64,000 bases of DNA from Bacteroidia bacterium (GTDB lineage Bacteria; Bacteroidota; Bacteroidia; SpSt-205): the NCBI GenBank assembly GCA_025059535.1, contig JANXCX010000024.1, positions 211,425 to 275,424 of the forward strand, in the 5' to 3' direction. Made by a program: the position numbers and the translations under genes. A model generated the notes under the pieces. That model saw only the letters and a list, made by a program, of their open reading frames with translations. It was not told the DNA's origin and ran no database searches. The first letter of the stretch is position 1. Every line of letters begins with the position of its first letter. Positions 17,081 to 24,781 of this stretch are shown in pieces.

Positions 17081-18031
17081 ATGGGGCTTTGGGAATGGTT
17101 AAGGGGAAAGAAGACCGAAGCGCCCTCGCCTGCGCTCTCCCTTCATAAAGGCTTAGAAAAGTCTCGGCGCACTTTTTGGGAACGGCTACGGGATTTTTTT
17201 GGCAGCCGCGCTGGGCTGGAGGCCGCCGACCAAGAAAGCCTGGAAGAGCTGCTCCTCAGTGCGGATGTGGGGCCTACGGCTACTCAAACCCTTCTGCAAG
17301 CCTTAGAAGCGAGTCTGCGTACTACGCCCTTAGGGCCAAATGAGACGCTCTTAGACCGCCTAAAGGTCCTTTTGATTAGGCTGCTGGAGGTGCCCTTTGA
17401 ACCGCCAGAAGGGCAGCCCTACGTAATCCTCTTTGTAGGGGTGAATGGCGTAGGTAAAACTACTACCGTGGCACGTCTAGCCTATCGGCTCAAAACCGAA
17501 GGAAAAAAAGTCCTCTTAGGGGCGGCGGATACCTTTCGTGCGGCGGCGATAGAACAGCTACACGCCTGGAGCACCCGCCTCGGTATCCCCCTCGTAGAAA
17601 AGGGCATGGGCGCTGACCCAGGAGCCGTAACCTATGAAGCTATCCAAAAAGCCATAAAGGAGCAGTACGATGTCGTGCTTATAGATACGGCGGGACGGCT
17701 TCACACACGCACGCCGCTTATGCAGGAGCTCGCCAAGGTCTATCGAGTGGCCGGAAAAGCCTTAGCCGGTGCCCCCCACGAAGTCCTTCTAGTGGTAGAT
17801 GCCACTACCGGCCAAAATGCCCTGCGTCAGGCGGAAGTGTTCCAAGCAGCTACCCACTGCACCGGATTAGTACTTACCAAACTGGATGGCACGGCTAAGG
17901 GGGGTATTGCCTTTGCCCTAGTGGCCCAAACTAAGCTCCCCATACGCTTTATAGGCGTGGGCGAAAGCGCCGAAGACCTCCTACCCTTTTCCGCTCAGGA
18001 CTTTGTGGAAAGCCTCCTCGCCAAAAACTAA
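17081..18031 (+). CDS. ftsY: Signal recognition particle receptor FtsY
   Basis: SRP-receptor GTPase that brings ribosomes to the membrane translocon. It is 316 aa with a very short acidic-domain equivalent. The N domain has the LLSADVG motif (ELLLSADVGPTAT). The NG domain has G1 GVNGVGKTTT, DTFRAAAIEQL, DTAGR and TKLDGTAKGG. It starts at the base following the surE stop, so the two are co-transcribed. The gene after it has its own promoter. Confidence 0.95.
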   Translation: MGLWEWLRGKKTEAPSPALSLHKGLEKSRRTFWERLRDFFGSRAGLEAADQESLEELLLSADVGPTATQTLLQALEASLRTTPLGPNETLLDRLKVLLIRLLEVPFEPPEGQPYVILFVGVNGVGKTTTVARLAYRLKTEGKKVLLGAADTFRAAAIEQLHAWSTRLGIPLVEKGMGADPGAVTYEAIQKAIKEQYDVVLIDTAGRLHTRTPLMQELAKVYRVAGKALAGAPHEVLLVVDATTGQNALRQAEVFQAATHCTGLVLTKLDGTAKGGIAFALVAQTKLPIRFIGVGESAEDLLPFSAQDFVESLLAKN

Positions 18032-18041
18032 GCTAAGGCCG

Positions 18042-18049
18042 TACCTTTG
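18042..18049 (+). promoter_or_regulatory. -7 box TACCTTTG, gene 18054
   Basis: Perfect match ending 4 bases before the ATG at 18054. It predicts transcription starting at about the A of the start codon. Confidence 0.65.
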
Positions 18050-18053
18050 CTTC

Positions 18054-18605
18054 ATGGAGGAAAAGCTGAGCGCAATTAAAGAAGCCGCTCAGCAGGGCAG
18101 TCCGCCCGAAGCTCTGCTCAGCGAACTGGAAGCGCTCCATGAGTCCATCTTAGAAGAACCGGAAGCCCGCCGTCTTTTTGAAAAGGAAGCCCTACAAATC
18201 GCCGATGGGATTTATCTGCCCCATCTTTTTTGGATGTACCTGGCCGCCTTTCTGCAGGATAAGGAAGCCTATCGGCCCGCTATAGAATACCTCCTGCAGG
18301 TATTTGTGCGCCAGCCCTCCAACCCTCTGGTGGAGAAGCGCATGCGTCCGCTCCTCTGCATATATTTCTCCGAAGAGGCCCCCTTTTACAAAGACCGCTT
18401 CTTGGAATACGCCCGCCGCTACGGCTATCCCGAAAAACAGCGCTTCCTTGAAAAGGTACTAGAGTTTATACCCCGAAACCCAAGCACCGTAAGCATATTT
18501 CGGCGCAAGTTTGCCCTCATAGGCGAATACTTTCCGAATTTTGAGCTTTTCGCCCTACCTATTCAGCAAATAGAAGCTGAGCTCAAATCGTCCGCTATTG
18601 AGTGA
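18054..18605 (+). CDS. Helical hypothetical protein
   Basis: A 183-aa protein I do not recognise. It is predicted mostly alpha-helical, soluble and acidic, with a possible helical-repeat (TPR-like) character from about 40 to 130 (YLPHLFWMYLAAFLQDKEAYRPA). The start at 18054 is supported by the -7 box 4 bases upstream; the frame could extend to 18003 but would overlap ftsY. Its stop overlaps the start of the fluoride-channel gene (GTGA), so the two are coupled. Confidence 0.65.
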   Translation: MEEKLSAIKEAAQQGSPPEALLSELEALHESILEEPEARRLFEKEALQIADGIYLPHLFWMYLAAFLQDKEAYRPAIEYLLQVFVRQPSNPLVEKRMRPLLCIYFSEEAPFYKDRFLEYARRYGYPEKQRFLEKVLEFIPRNPSTVSIFRRKFALIGEYFPNFELFALPIQQIEAELKSSAIE

Positions 18606-18985
18606 AAACTTTGATGACTACAGGTGCCATCTCGGCAGGCGCCATAGCCGGCGCACTCCTACGATTTTGGCTTCAGCGCTGGCTCAATATTTCTGCGCTC
18701 ACGCCCTTAGGCACCCTTCTGGCTAACCTCAGCGGAGCTTTCCTACTTGGCCTGGTCCTGCCTCTAATAAGCAGCACGGCGCACCCTAACTGGTTTGCCC
18801 TACTTACAGCGGGCTTCTGTGGCAGCTTTACCACCTTCTCGGCCCTAACTATGGAGCTTTTTGAAATGGCGCGCGTCCAAGCCTGGACCAGAGCAGCCCT
18901 GTATAGCTTTGGCACCCTTGGGCTAGGCCTAATTTGCTTCATAGGGGGCTACTACCTCGGTACCTGGCTAAGTGGGAAGGCCTGA
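18602..18985 (+). CDS. crcB: Fluoride channel FluC/CrcB
   Basis: Small four-helix membrane protein that forms a dual-topology dimeric fluoride channel. The 127-aa length fits. The signatures are GALLRFWLQ, GTLLANLSGAF with Asn42, and GFCGSFTTFS (71-80), which carries the ion-pathway residues. GTG 18602 is coupled to the previous stop; ATG 18614 is an alternative start. No fluoride riboswitch was seen, and none is expected because the gene is internal to an operon. Confidence 0.93.
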   Translation: MKTLMTTGAISAGAIAGALLRFWLQRWLNISALTPLGTLLANLSGAFLLGLVLPLISSTAHPNWFALLTAGFCGSFTTFSALTMELFEMARVQAWTRAALYSFGTLGLGLICFIGGYYLGTWLSGKA

Positions 18986-20219
18986 CATCCTATACCTCAC
19001 GTATGATGGCCTCTTAGACCCCCTAGGCCAATCCCAGATTCTACCCTATCTGCGCGGCTTACAAGAAGCATTAGCCCTGCATTGGCACATTATTAGCTTT
19101 GAGAAAGCCCGCTGGCGCGCGCTACGCGCTTCTTTGGAAGAAGCCTTACGACGCGAGGGAATAAGCTGGTATCCGCTGTCTTTTAGTACTCGCCCGCCGC
19201 TCGTGGCTAAAATGTACGATGCCTGGCGCTTCCTTCGCGCGGGGCAGCGACTGGTGCGCCAGCACGCCTTGCGCCTGCTCCACGCCCGCAGCTATGTAGC
19301 TGGCTGGATAGCTTACCAGCTAAGCCAGCAGTATAGGCTTCCTTGGATATTTGACATGCGCGGCTTCTGGGCAGATGAACGACGAGAAACCCATGCGTGG
19401 CCCAAAGGCCATCCCTTCTACGATTACCTCTACAAAGTATGGAAGCGCCGCGAGCAGGTTATGCTGGAAAGCGCTACGGCTATCGTAGTACTCACTGAAG
19501 CCGCTAAAAAGATTCTGGAGGAATGGGGCGTACCTCCAGAAAAAATCACCGTCATTCCGTGCACGGCCGACTACGACCATTTTCGGCGTCAGGGTCATTT
19601 TAGGGCCCTTTATCGCCAAGCCCTTGGACTACCGCCGGAGGCTTATGTACTCGGGTATGTAGGCTCCATCGGACCCCTCTACGCCTTAGACGCTATGCTG
19701 GAGCTTTTTCGCGTGCTGGAGACCCTACACCCCTCAAGCTATCTGGTATTTTTTACGCCCGCTGTCCCCGCTGCGATTTATACTGCCGCTCAAGCCCAAG
19801 GGATTGCCCCCGAGAAGCTCCGGGTGCATTTTATTCCACGCGTCGAACTGCCCCAGTGGCTAGAGGTTTTGGATGCCTCGATAGTTTTCTACCGCCCTGG
19901 CTTCAGTCGGGCCGGTACATCGCCTACGCGGATTGCTGAACTTCTGGCTATGGACATTCCTGTAATAGCCCAGGCCGACATAGGGGATAATGCGGCGCTT
20001 GCCCAGCAGCTTTCGGGCCTCTATCTCGTGGAAGCCCTGACACCCTCAGCTTATGAGAAGGTCCTAACGCAGCTTTTAGAGAGCCCCCCTCATGGAATGC
20101 GGGCCCTTAGTGCGCCATTCCTTTCTCTTTCCGTAGGGGTGGCCCGTTATAGCGCCCTTTACCAGCGCCTACTCAGCCTCACTACGCCGGACGCTAACGA
20201 CATGGATCAAAAACCCTAA
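18972..20219 (+). CDS. Glycosyltransferase family 4 protein
   Basis: A 415-aa GT-B fold transferase. The N-terminal domain begins DILYLTYDGLLDPLGQSQ. The C-terminal nucleotide-sugar domain carries LGYVGSIGPLYALDAMLELF and the GT4-like REAGTSP-type stretch FSRAGTSPTRIAELLAM, with PVIAQADIGDN. Cytoplasmic or peripheral membrane; probably makes a surface polysaccharide or glycoprotein glycan, acceptor unknown. GTG 18972 overlaps the fluoride-channel gene by 14 bp. Its 3' end overlaps the convergent cytochrome c gene by 51 bp. Confidence 0.85.
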   Translation: MGRPDILYLTYDGLLDPLGQSQILPYLRGLQEALALHWHIISFEKARWRALRASLEEALRREGISWYPLSFSTRPPLVAKMYDAWRFLRAGQRLVRQHALRLLHARSYVAGWIAYQLSQQYRLPWIFDMRGFWADERRETHAWPKGHPFYDYLYKVWKRREQVMLESATAIVVLTEAAKKILEEWGVPPEKITVIPCTADYDHFRRQGHFRALYRQALGLPPEAYVLGYVGSIGPLYALDAMLELFRVLETLHPSSYLVFFTPAVPAAIYTAAQAQGIAPEKLRVHFIPRVELPQWLEVLDASIVFYRPGFSRAGTSPTRIAELLAMDIPVIAQADIGDNAALAQQLSGLYLVEALTPSAYEKVLTQLLESPPHGMRALSAPFLSLSVGVARYSALYQRLLSLTTPDANDMDQKP

Positions 20220-20696
20220 TAAAAGCGTAACCAGCGCCACGGCGCCGGCCAGCCCCCAGAAAACCGCCTTAAGAAAGGCCCAGTCTTTTGGAGGAATAGA
20301 GCGCGCTTGGCCCGGGTAGATAGCCTCGGAAGAAGCCTTGGGTTTTTCCGACTTAGTTTCTGAGGGAAGCGTTACACTGTTTAGGTAGTCCCAGAGGGCC
20401 TTGAGTTCGGCGGAGGAGAGGTCCGCAAAAGGGGGCATGACTTGCTGATTATACTCTCGATAGACCGCCACCGCCTGGGGATCCCCGGCTTGGATTAGGC
20501 TCTGAGAGTTGGCTACAAAGCGGTAAAACCATTCTTCCGAGCGGCGCTGGCCAATCTGGGCTAAGGGCGGCCCAATAAGTTTAGCTTCTAGCTTATGGCA
20601 GGCGGCGCAGCGCTGCGCAAAAAGTACCTGCCCTTGCGGCGTGTCTGCACGCCCGCATAAAGCAAAGAGGAAAAAGCTTAGGACACCGTATCGCAT
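20169..20696 (-). CDS. Membrane-anchored class I cytochrome c
   Basis: A 175-aa exported monohaem cytochrome. It has a signal peptide (to about 17), the haem-binding site CAACH (30-34), a probable Met axial ligand in VMPPFADLSS, and a C-terminal membrane helix (about 145-167) followed by a short charged tail. It is the last gene of the oxidase operon and overlaps the SCO gene by 19 bp, so it is the likely electron donor to the CuA subunit. The C-terminal anchor would keep it next to the oxidase. Confidence 0.85.
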   Translation of the reverse strand: MRYGVLSFFLFALCGRADTPQGQVLFAQRCAACHKLEAKLIGPPLAQIGQRRSEEWFYRFVANSQSLIQAGDPQAVAVYREYNQQVMPPFADLSSAELKALWDYLNSVTLPSETKSEKPKASSEAIYPGQARSIPPKDWAFLKAVFWGLAGAVALVTLLLGFLIHVVSVRRSEAE

Positions 20697-21283
20697 ATTC
20701 GCAGAAGTTGGCGTACATGAGGAAGCAGGCGGGTGTCGGTGCTGCTATAGACTCCCCGCAGGCGTCCCCGGCTATCTAAGAGGAGAATCGCATCGGCGTG
20801 GAGGATTTCACCGGGCGACAGGATCGTGGCATTGAGCCCAAAGACGGTCTTCGCCAGTGCAAAGGCCCATTTCTGCGAGGACGGACGCCAGAAGAGCCAC
20901 GGATGGCCTGGTACCGCATAGCTGTGCTGGTAGGCTAGCCATACCGAGCCCGTATCCCGCTCCGGATCCAGCGAAATAGAAACCGCTACCAGACATGGGG
21001 AAGGCGGGAGAGCTTGAAGCACCGCCCGAAGCTGAGCCTGCAGGCGCGGGCAAACCGAGGGACAACGGGTGTAGATAAAGTTGAGGAGCACGACTTTTCC
21101 TGTGAGGGCGGAGATATCGGCTGGGTAACCTTGGGCATCGGTGAGCGGATAGCGGGCTAAGAGGGGCAGAAGGCTCTGCGCCGACCGAGGCGCTGGAGGT
21201 ATGTAGGTGTGATAGACCCACCACCCGCCGGCTAAGAGTCCAGCTCCCCCTATACCACCCCAAAGAAGCCGGGCGGCTTTCAT
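20678..21283 (-). CDS. SCO1/SenC copper chaperone
   Basis: A thioredoxin-fold, membrane-anchored protein of 201 aa that delivers copper to the CuA site of cytochrome oxidase. It has an N-terminal helix (about 5-24), then FIYTRCPSVCPR with the copper cysteines C74 and C78, and the later His in GEILHADAILLLDSRG. It overlaps the subunit I gene by ATGA and the cytochrome c gene by 19 bp. The context fully agrees with the function. Confidence 0.92.
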   Translation of the reverse strand: MKAARLLWGGIGGAGLLAGGWWVYHTYIPPAPRSAQSLLPLLARYPLTDAQGYPADISALTGKVVLLNFIYTRCPSVCPRLQAQLRAVLQALPPSPCLVAVSISLDPERDTGSVWLAYQHSYAVPGHPWLFWRPSSQKWAFALAKTVFGLNATILSPGEILHADAILLLDSRGRLRGVYSSTDTRLLPHVRQLLRICDTVS

Positions 21284-22983
21284 TTCTCAAGCCGCACTAT
21301 AGGGGCTGGATTATCGGGCTCATAAGGCGGGGCATACTGAAGCGTACGCAAAGCCTGCCGTAAAGGTGCCCAATACGAGACCAGAACAAGTAATAGGGCT
21401 AGCCCCAGCCAAGGCCCCAAGCGGTTCAGAATAGAAGTAGTACTGACATCAGGATGTAGCCCTTCGGCGGTGGGGAAGGCAAGGTAACCCGCAGGCTGCT
21501 CTGCCGGTCCAGCTATTGTAGCCACCCATACGCCTAGGTAAATCAGAAAAGCTATCACTAAAATCACCCCGCCGATAGCCGCTAGGTAGCTTGTTACCAC
21601 CCAATCCAGGCGGAAGTGAGGCGAGCTAGGATCTAAGTAGGACAGGCCCATATTAGTGCGGCGAGGCTGACCTAAGAGACCGCCTACCATCATGGCGGGC
21701 GAGAAAATAAAGAGACCCAACATCCAGAGGTAAGGTACGGCTATATTCCACCCCCTGCCTCGGATAGGCTTCCCCGTAAGCTGAGAGAAAAGCTCCAGGG
21801 ACATGCCCAAAATCACTAAAAACACGGGGCCGCCTACGGTCATGTGGAAGTGACCTGATATAAAGCCTGTATTATGAATGGTTTGATTCAAGTTATACGA
21901 CGCATTCACGATGCCGCTGAGGCCGCCAAAAAGAAAGATAAGTAGCCCCGCTAGGCTATAGGCTACGATTGGCCGGTTGGCGTCAAACCAGGGCAGCCTA
22001 GCCATCCAGCCAAAAAGGCCCTGACCGCCGCGCTGGATGCCCGCATACTCCAGCGAAGCCGCTACAGTGAAGGCCGTAATAAAACTGGGAATAGCTACGG
22101 CAAAAGTCAGAAGCGCATGCACGCCTTTCCAAAAGCGTTCAAAACCGGGTTCGGTATATTGGTGGTGCAGGCCTACGGGGATACTTAGCACAAGGAAGAG
22201 TATAAATACCAGCCGGGCCGCGTAAGGCGAGTAGAGCTTGCCTCCTGCGGCCTTAGGCAGCATAACATAATACACCACGTATGTAGGCAGCAGCCAGAAA
22301 TACACGAGGGGATGGCCAAAGAACCAGAAAAGGGTCCGCGCCAGAGGGATATTGATGCTGGATACCCAGCCTAAGGACCATGGAATAAGCATAAAGAGCA
22401 CCTCTATCGCCAGAGGGATAGTGCAAAGGAACCATATGAGGAAGCTGACCAGGATCCCCATGACCGCTAAGGGGAGCGACGCGTCCGAATGGACACGGTG
22501 CCAGCGGCGCACCAGAGGTAGCCAACCGAAAAAGGCCACCCACGACCCCACCACTAAGATGGCGGCGCCAATATAGAAGGCCGGATGGGCTTTTAGGGGG
22601 GGATAAAAGGTGTAAAGGACATCGGCCTTACCCAGTAGCATAGGTACGGCCGCTGTTAACGTACCTCCTACCATAAGGCCTGTACTCAGGGCATGCACCC
22701 AAGGAATCAAGGGCTGGCGTAGGTAGTACTGCACAATCGCATTTCCGAAGGCTACTCCAAAAAAGGTAGTAAGCACTACCGCATTGATTACGCCGTGGAG
22801 CGTAAGCCCTTGGTAATAGTTCAGGCCGGCGAAGCTAGCGCTTTGCAATAGGCCGGCGCGGTAGAGCGTTTGAAGAAAGCCGTGGTAAATACCCAAAACA
22901 AGTAGGACGAGCGGTAGGCCGACTTCTACCAGCATCAAGCTACGCGTAAGCCGCGTTACGGCAAAACTGCTTGTAAGTTGCAT
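21280..22983 (-). CDS. Cytochrome c oxidase subunit I, B-type (ba3-like)
   Basis: A 567-aa haem-copper oxidase catalytic subunit with about 13 membrane helices. Haem and copper ligands are in YYQGLTLHGVINA (low-spin haem His), FWFFGHPLVYFWLLPTY (CuB His and Tyr), LHHQY and FISGHFHMTVGG. The HPLVYFWLLP form without the A-type PEVY glutamate puts it in the B family with Thermus ba3. B-type enzymes generally have high oxygen affinity and a single K-type proton path. Preceded by the subunit II gene (15 bp gap), followed by SCO. Confidence 0.93.
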   Translation of the reverse strand: MQLTSSFAVTRLTRSLMLVEVGLPLVLLVLGIYHGFLQTLYRAGLLQSASFAGLNYYQGLTLHGVINAVVLTTFFGVAFGNAIVQYYLRQPLIPWVHALSTGLMVGGTLTAAVPMLLGKADVLYTFYPPLKAHPAFYIGAAILVVGSWVAFFGWLPLVRRWHRVHSDASLPLAVMGILVSFLIWFLCTIPLAIEVLFMLIPWSLGWVSSINIPLARTLFWFFGHPLVYFWLLPTYVVYYVMLPKAAGGKLYSPYAARLVFILFLVLSIPVGLHHQYTEPGFERFWKGVHALLTFAVAIPSFITAFTVAASLEYAGIQRGGQGLFGWMARLPWFDANRPIVAYSLAGLLIFLFGGLSGIVNASYNLNQTIHNTGFISGHFHMTVGGPVFLVILGMSLELFSQLTGKPIRGRGWNIAVPYLWMLGLFIFSPAMMVGGLLGQPRRTNMGLSYLDPSSPHFRLDWVVTSYLAAIGGVILVIAFLIYLGVWVATIAGPAEQPAGYLAFPTAEGLHPDVSTTSILNRLGPWLGLALLLVLVSYWAPLRQALRTLQYAPPYEPDNPAPIVRLEK

Positions 22984-22998
22984 AGCGCTAAGGGTTTA

Positions 22999-23439
22999 TT
23001 ATTTTGCTACTAGATAGGCTACCATATTGTGATGGGCGGTGCCGCAGTACTCATGGCAGATGATGGGATAGACCCCAGGCTTTTCTAAGCGGAGCGTGTA
23101 GGCGTTGACCAGGCCGGGAATGGCCATGAGATTGGTATTAGTCCAGCTTAGGTAAAAGCCATGGGTTACGTCGGCGGCGCTAAGGAAAAGGTCTATGGGT
23201 GTATTGAGGGGCACCTCTACAACCTCCGGCTCAAAGCGCCACATGCGCGCTACGTAGAAAATTTGGTGGCGCCCATCCGGTAGCGTATCGTGGCGCGCTT
23301 CGTTGAAGGGGTAAACCGTAGCAGGTAAGCAAGGGGGCACATTTATACCTTGGAGTTCAGCGGCTGCTAGAAGGGCTAGGAAGAATACACCCAAAAGCCC
23401 GCTGGAAAAGAGAAGCACCAGCTTTTCCGTCCGTTCCAT
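22999..23439 (-). CDS. Cytochrome c oxidase subunit II (CuA)
   Basis: A 146-aa protein with a single N-terminal membrane helix (about 7-27) and a cupredoxin domain. CuA ligands are His93 (DVTHGF) and, in the C-terminal CHEYCGTAHHNM stretch, Cys128, Glu130, Cys132, His136 and Met139. The one-helix, short form is characteristic of ba3-type oxidases. It lies between the tiny subunit IIa gene (3 bp gap) and subunit I. Confidence 0.93.
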   Translation of the reverse strand: MERTEKLVLLFSSGLLGVFFLALLAAAELQGINVPPCLPATVYPFNEARHDTLPDGRHQIFYVARMWRFEPEVVEVPLNTPIDLFLSAADVTHGFYLSWTNTNLMAIPGLVNAYTLRLEKPGVYPIICHEYCGTAHHNMVAYLVAK

Positions 23440-23442
23440 AGG

Positions 23443-23562
23443 CTAGCCGCGTTTGAGCATAAGAATATAGCTTCCCAGCCAGATGAATACCGCCAAGAGT
23501 ACAACGAGCCCGAAAAACGCCAGGCTCCCGTAAGGCACGAAGTCGGATTCATTTGGTCTCAT
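23443..23562 (-). CDS. Cytochrome ba3 oxidase subunit IIa-like mini-protein
   Basis: A 39-aa membrane protein found by reading the gap upstream of subunit II. It begins MRPNESDFVPYGSLAFF, continues as one hydrophobic helix (about 12-33) and ends with the positively charged KRG. Thermus ba3 subunit IIa is a 34-residue single helix with a similar P-x-G-x-LA entry, W-LG-Y core and RG end, and its helix packs against subunit I. The gene is at the head of the operon, with a GGAGGTG ribosome-binding site 5-6 bases before the ATG and a -7 box upstream. Identity is by size, position and pattern. Confidence 0.65.
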   Translation of the reverse strand: MRPNESDFVPYGSLAFFGLVVLLAVFIWLGSYILMLKRG

Positions 23563-23575
23563 AAGCACCTCCCGG

Positions 23576-23583
23576 CAAATTTA
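23576..23583 (-). promoter_or_regulatory. -7 box TAAATTTG, oxidase operon
   Basis: Perfect match on the minus strand, 13 bases before the subunit IIa ATG at 23562. A purine-rich GGGAGGTG lies between box and ATG. This is one of the few starts here with a Shine-Dalgarno-like sequence. Confidence 0.55.
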
Positions 23584-23610
23584 TAAAAAATTGAAAGAAG
23601 CCGAGACGAA

Positions 23611-24747
23611 TTAGGGCAAGGGGGCTTTGAGGTAATCGGGTACCTCCTTGCGCGCGCGGATAGCTGAGAGGCGGCGCTCGGCGGCTTCCTTTTGGCCGAG
23701 CCGCTTCTCGGTGATGGCGATCTCACGCATGACGCGTCCCCAGGTTGGCGGCGGAAGGGTAGGCAAGGCTTCCAGGAGGCTATCCGTATGTTGGCATATG
23801 GCATACGCTTCCGGCAGTCGCGCCTCGGCGCGCAGAAGCATATTCAACAGGGAATAGGCCTGGATGGCTTCGGCGGTAGGGTACATACTGTAAATAATGT
23901 GGCAAGGTGGGCGGGGACAAAACGTTTCGTAGGTTTCCAGCCAGGCCTCTATGACAGCGCGCGCTTCGGCATACCGCCCCAGCTCGTAAAGGGCCTCCGC
24001 CCATAGCCGACGGAAGTAAGGATTCATAGGAAAGCGCTGGGTAAGCACACGCAGCCAGTACTCAGCCTGGCTGGGACGCTTAGCTTGGTAGAGGCATATA
24101 TAGCTAAGGAAGTAGGCGGCTTCGTTATGGGTGTAGTTGAGGCTATCACGCGCACACGCCTCCAAGCGCGCCAGCCCACGCGCCTCATCCCCCGGCGGAA
24201 AGAGCTTGAGAAATAGGCGAAAGGCCGGGTAATTGGCCTGAAAAAAGGCTATGTAGTACTCATAGAGGCCCAGCTCAAACTGAAGCTCGGGATACACATT
24301 GGCGTAGCGGCGCACCCCTTCCATAAGGCTGAGTAGCTCACGGGCCCTCCAGATGGCGGCCAAATACTCGCCGCGGTTGTAAAGGCGCCGCACGCGCAGA
24401 GCTGTATGCCCAAAACCTATGAAGTACTTCTCTAAAGGGTCCTTAGCACAGCAGCGCATGAGGGAATCGGTTTCCTTTAGCGCCGCCTCCCAAAAGCTGT
24501 CAAACCACGTGGTAGTCGGGTCTAACTCTATGCGCCAAGAATACATCACGGCCCGCAAATACGAAGTGCCTACGTATTTGCCAAATTCCTTTTCCAGCCT
24601 ATTCAGGAGGCTTTCCGCTCGGCTAAAACGCAGCGCATAGATGGCATTTAGCACCTCCAACGCCAGACTGCGATAAGCCGGCTGATACGGTAGGACTTGC
24701 GCCCATAAAACCCCTATCAGAAGTAGACCTAGCCCCTTTTTAGTCAT
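23611..24747 (-). CDS. Exported TPR-like protein
   Basis: A 378-aa protein with a signal peptide (GLGLLLIGVLWAQ) and an all-helical body with tetratricopeptide-like repeats (for example ALYELGRYAEARAVIEAWLE and the QKEAAERRL segment near the C-terminus). Likely periplasmic; function unknown. ATG 24747 is taken; a GTG one codon upstream (24750) also fits. Divergent from topA, with only 34 bp between the start codons. No clear -7 box was found for this gene. Confidence 0.6.
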   Translation of the reverse strand: MTKKGLGLLLIGVLWAQVLPYQPAYRSLALEVLNAIYALRFSRAESLLNRLEKEFGKYVGTSYLRAVMYSWRIELDPTTTWFDSFWEAALKETDSLMRCCAKDPLEKYFIGFGHTALRVRRLYNRGEYLAAIWRARELLSLMEGVRRYANVYPELQFELGLYEYYIAFFQANYPAFRLFLKLFPPGDEARGLARLEACARDSLNYTHNEAAYFLSYICLYQAKRPSQAEYWLRVLTQRFPMNPYFRRLWAEALYELGRYAEARAVIEAWLETYETFCPRPPCHIIYSMYPTAEAIQAYSLLNMLLRAEARLPEAYAICQHTDSLLEALPTLPPPTWGRVMREIAITEKRLGQKEAAERRLSAIRARKEVPDYLKAPLP

Positions 24748-24768
24748 CACGCGCCGCTAAAAGCCTAA

Positions 24769-24776
24769 TACTTTTG
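24769..24776 (+). promoter_or_regulatory. -7 box TACTTTTG, topA
   Basis: Perfect match ending 5 bases before the topA ATG at 24782. Confidence 0.6.
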
Positions 24777-24781
24777 CAAAG

